From: Actinomycetota bacterium
GTDB lineage: Bacteria; Actinomycetota; Actinomycetes; Streptosporangiales; Streptosporangiaceae
Reading direction: 5' to 3'
Assembly: GCA_003140115.1 (NCBI GenBank)
Contig: PLIQ01000208.1
Span: forward strand, 1-5,306
DNA length: 5,306 nucleotides
Shown: positions 5,038-5,306 of the stretch, one piece after another
Numbering within the stretch: position 1 is the first letter of the stretch
Layout of the letters: each line of letters starts with the position of its first letter
Made by a program: the position numbers and the translations under genes
The notes under the pieces: model-generated
Seen by the model: only the letters and a program-made list of their open reading frames with translations
Database searches by the model: none
What the model was told of the DNA's origin: nothing

Positions 5038-5097
5038 TCGACGGCTGCCTGATCTGCCGTGCAGCGACTCCGTACCTACTTCCTCCTGGAGCGAACC

Positions 5098-5283
5098 GTG
5101 GCTTCCGTCTGCGACATCTGCGGCAAGGGGCCGGGCTTCGGCAACAACGTCTCGTTCTCGCATCGCCGAACCCGCCGCCGCTGGAACCCGAACATCCAGC
5201 GCAGGCACGCCACGGTGGACGGCACGCCCAAGCGCGTGAACGTCTGCACCTCCTGCATCAAGGCCGGCAAGATCAGCCGCTAG
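5098..5283 (+). CDS. rpmB: 50S ribosomal protein bL28, zinc-binding form
   Basis: Small basic protein of the large ribosomal subunit. The 61 residues match actinobacterial bL28 along their whole length: VCDICGKGPGFGNNVSFSHR near the start, RRWNPNIQ at 27-34, and VNVCTSCIKAGKISR at the end. Cys5, Cys8, Cys50 and Cys53 form two CxxC pairs that should hold a zinc ion, so this is the C+ form rather than the cysteine-free paralogue that many actinomycetes make under Zur control in low zinc. The GTG at 5098 is chosen because GGAG lies 6 nt upstream and the protein then begins like its relatives; the open frame continues upstream to 5059 without homology. It is divergent from recG. In other actinomycetes a DAK-type phosphatase gene usually lies between rpmB and recG, and it is absent here. 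Confidence 0.96.
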   Translation: MASVCDICGKGPGFGNNVSFSHRRTRRRWNPNIQRRHATVDGTPKRVNVCTSCIKAGKISR

Positions 5284-5306
5284 GCCCTGAGCGAAGCGAA
5301 GTGCGG

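Noticed and set aside
5291..5300. GCGAA pentamer twice after rpmB
   Set aside because: Only two units, ending at the window edge; too short to call a repeat family or terminator.

Overview
The window is very GC-rich, uses GTG starts freely, and its genes end most codons in G or C. Together with the gene order recG-rsmD-coaD next to an actinobacterial-type rpmB, this points to a high-GC actinomycete (Streptomyces, Micromonospora and Frankia relatives are possible; I cannot place it further).

Layout, left to right. Bases 1-1124 hold the reverse-strand pair rsmD-coaD: a 16S rRNA guanine methyltransferase followed 15 nt later by the coenzyme A enzyme phosphopantetheine adenylyltransferase, which runs off the left edge. 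Bases 1125-1265 are a divergent intergenic region. They hold a degenerate copy of the end of a PIN toxin gene, then an operator-like palindrome overlapping a -10 box. Bases 1266-1924, forward strand, are a type II toxin-antitoxin pair: a ribbon-helix-helix antitoxin overlapping a VapC-like PIN-domain toxin by 4 nt. Bases 1925-2678 have no gene I can support. They hold a weak hairpin after the toxin, a 179-bp imperfect palindrome with a 92-nt core hairpin, and a strongly G-rich (forward strand) tract with several G-quadruplex-type motifs and hexamer repeats. Bases 2679-4988, reverse strand, encode the branch-migration helicase RecG with an unusual Asp/Pro repeat insertion. Bases 5098-5283, forward strand, encode ribosomal protein bL28 of the zinc-binding type.

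How the genes relate. recG, rsmD and coaD are housekeeping genes that usually sit next to each other on one strand in actinomycetes. Here about 1.55 kb of accessory DNA, including an oppositely oriented toxin-antitoxin pair, separates recG from rsmD. The 35-bp direct repeat made by the toxin 3' end and the remnant before the antitoxin suggests that more than one toxin-antitoxin copy once existed here, or that the module moved by recombination at the toxin 3' end. The main leads are this repeat, the large palindrome, and the tandem repeat inside recG. I found no RNA gene of a known family, no CRISPR array, and no transposase or integrase.
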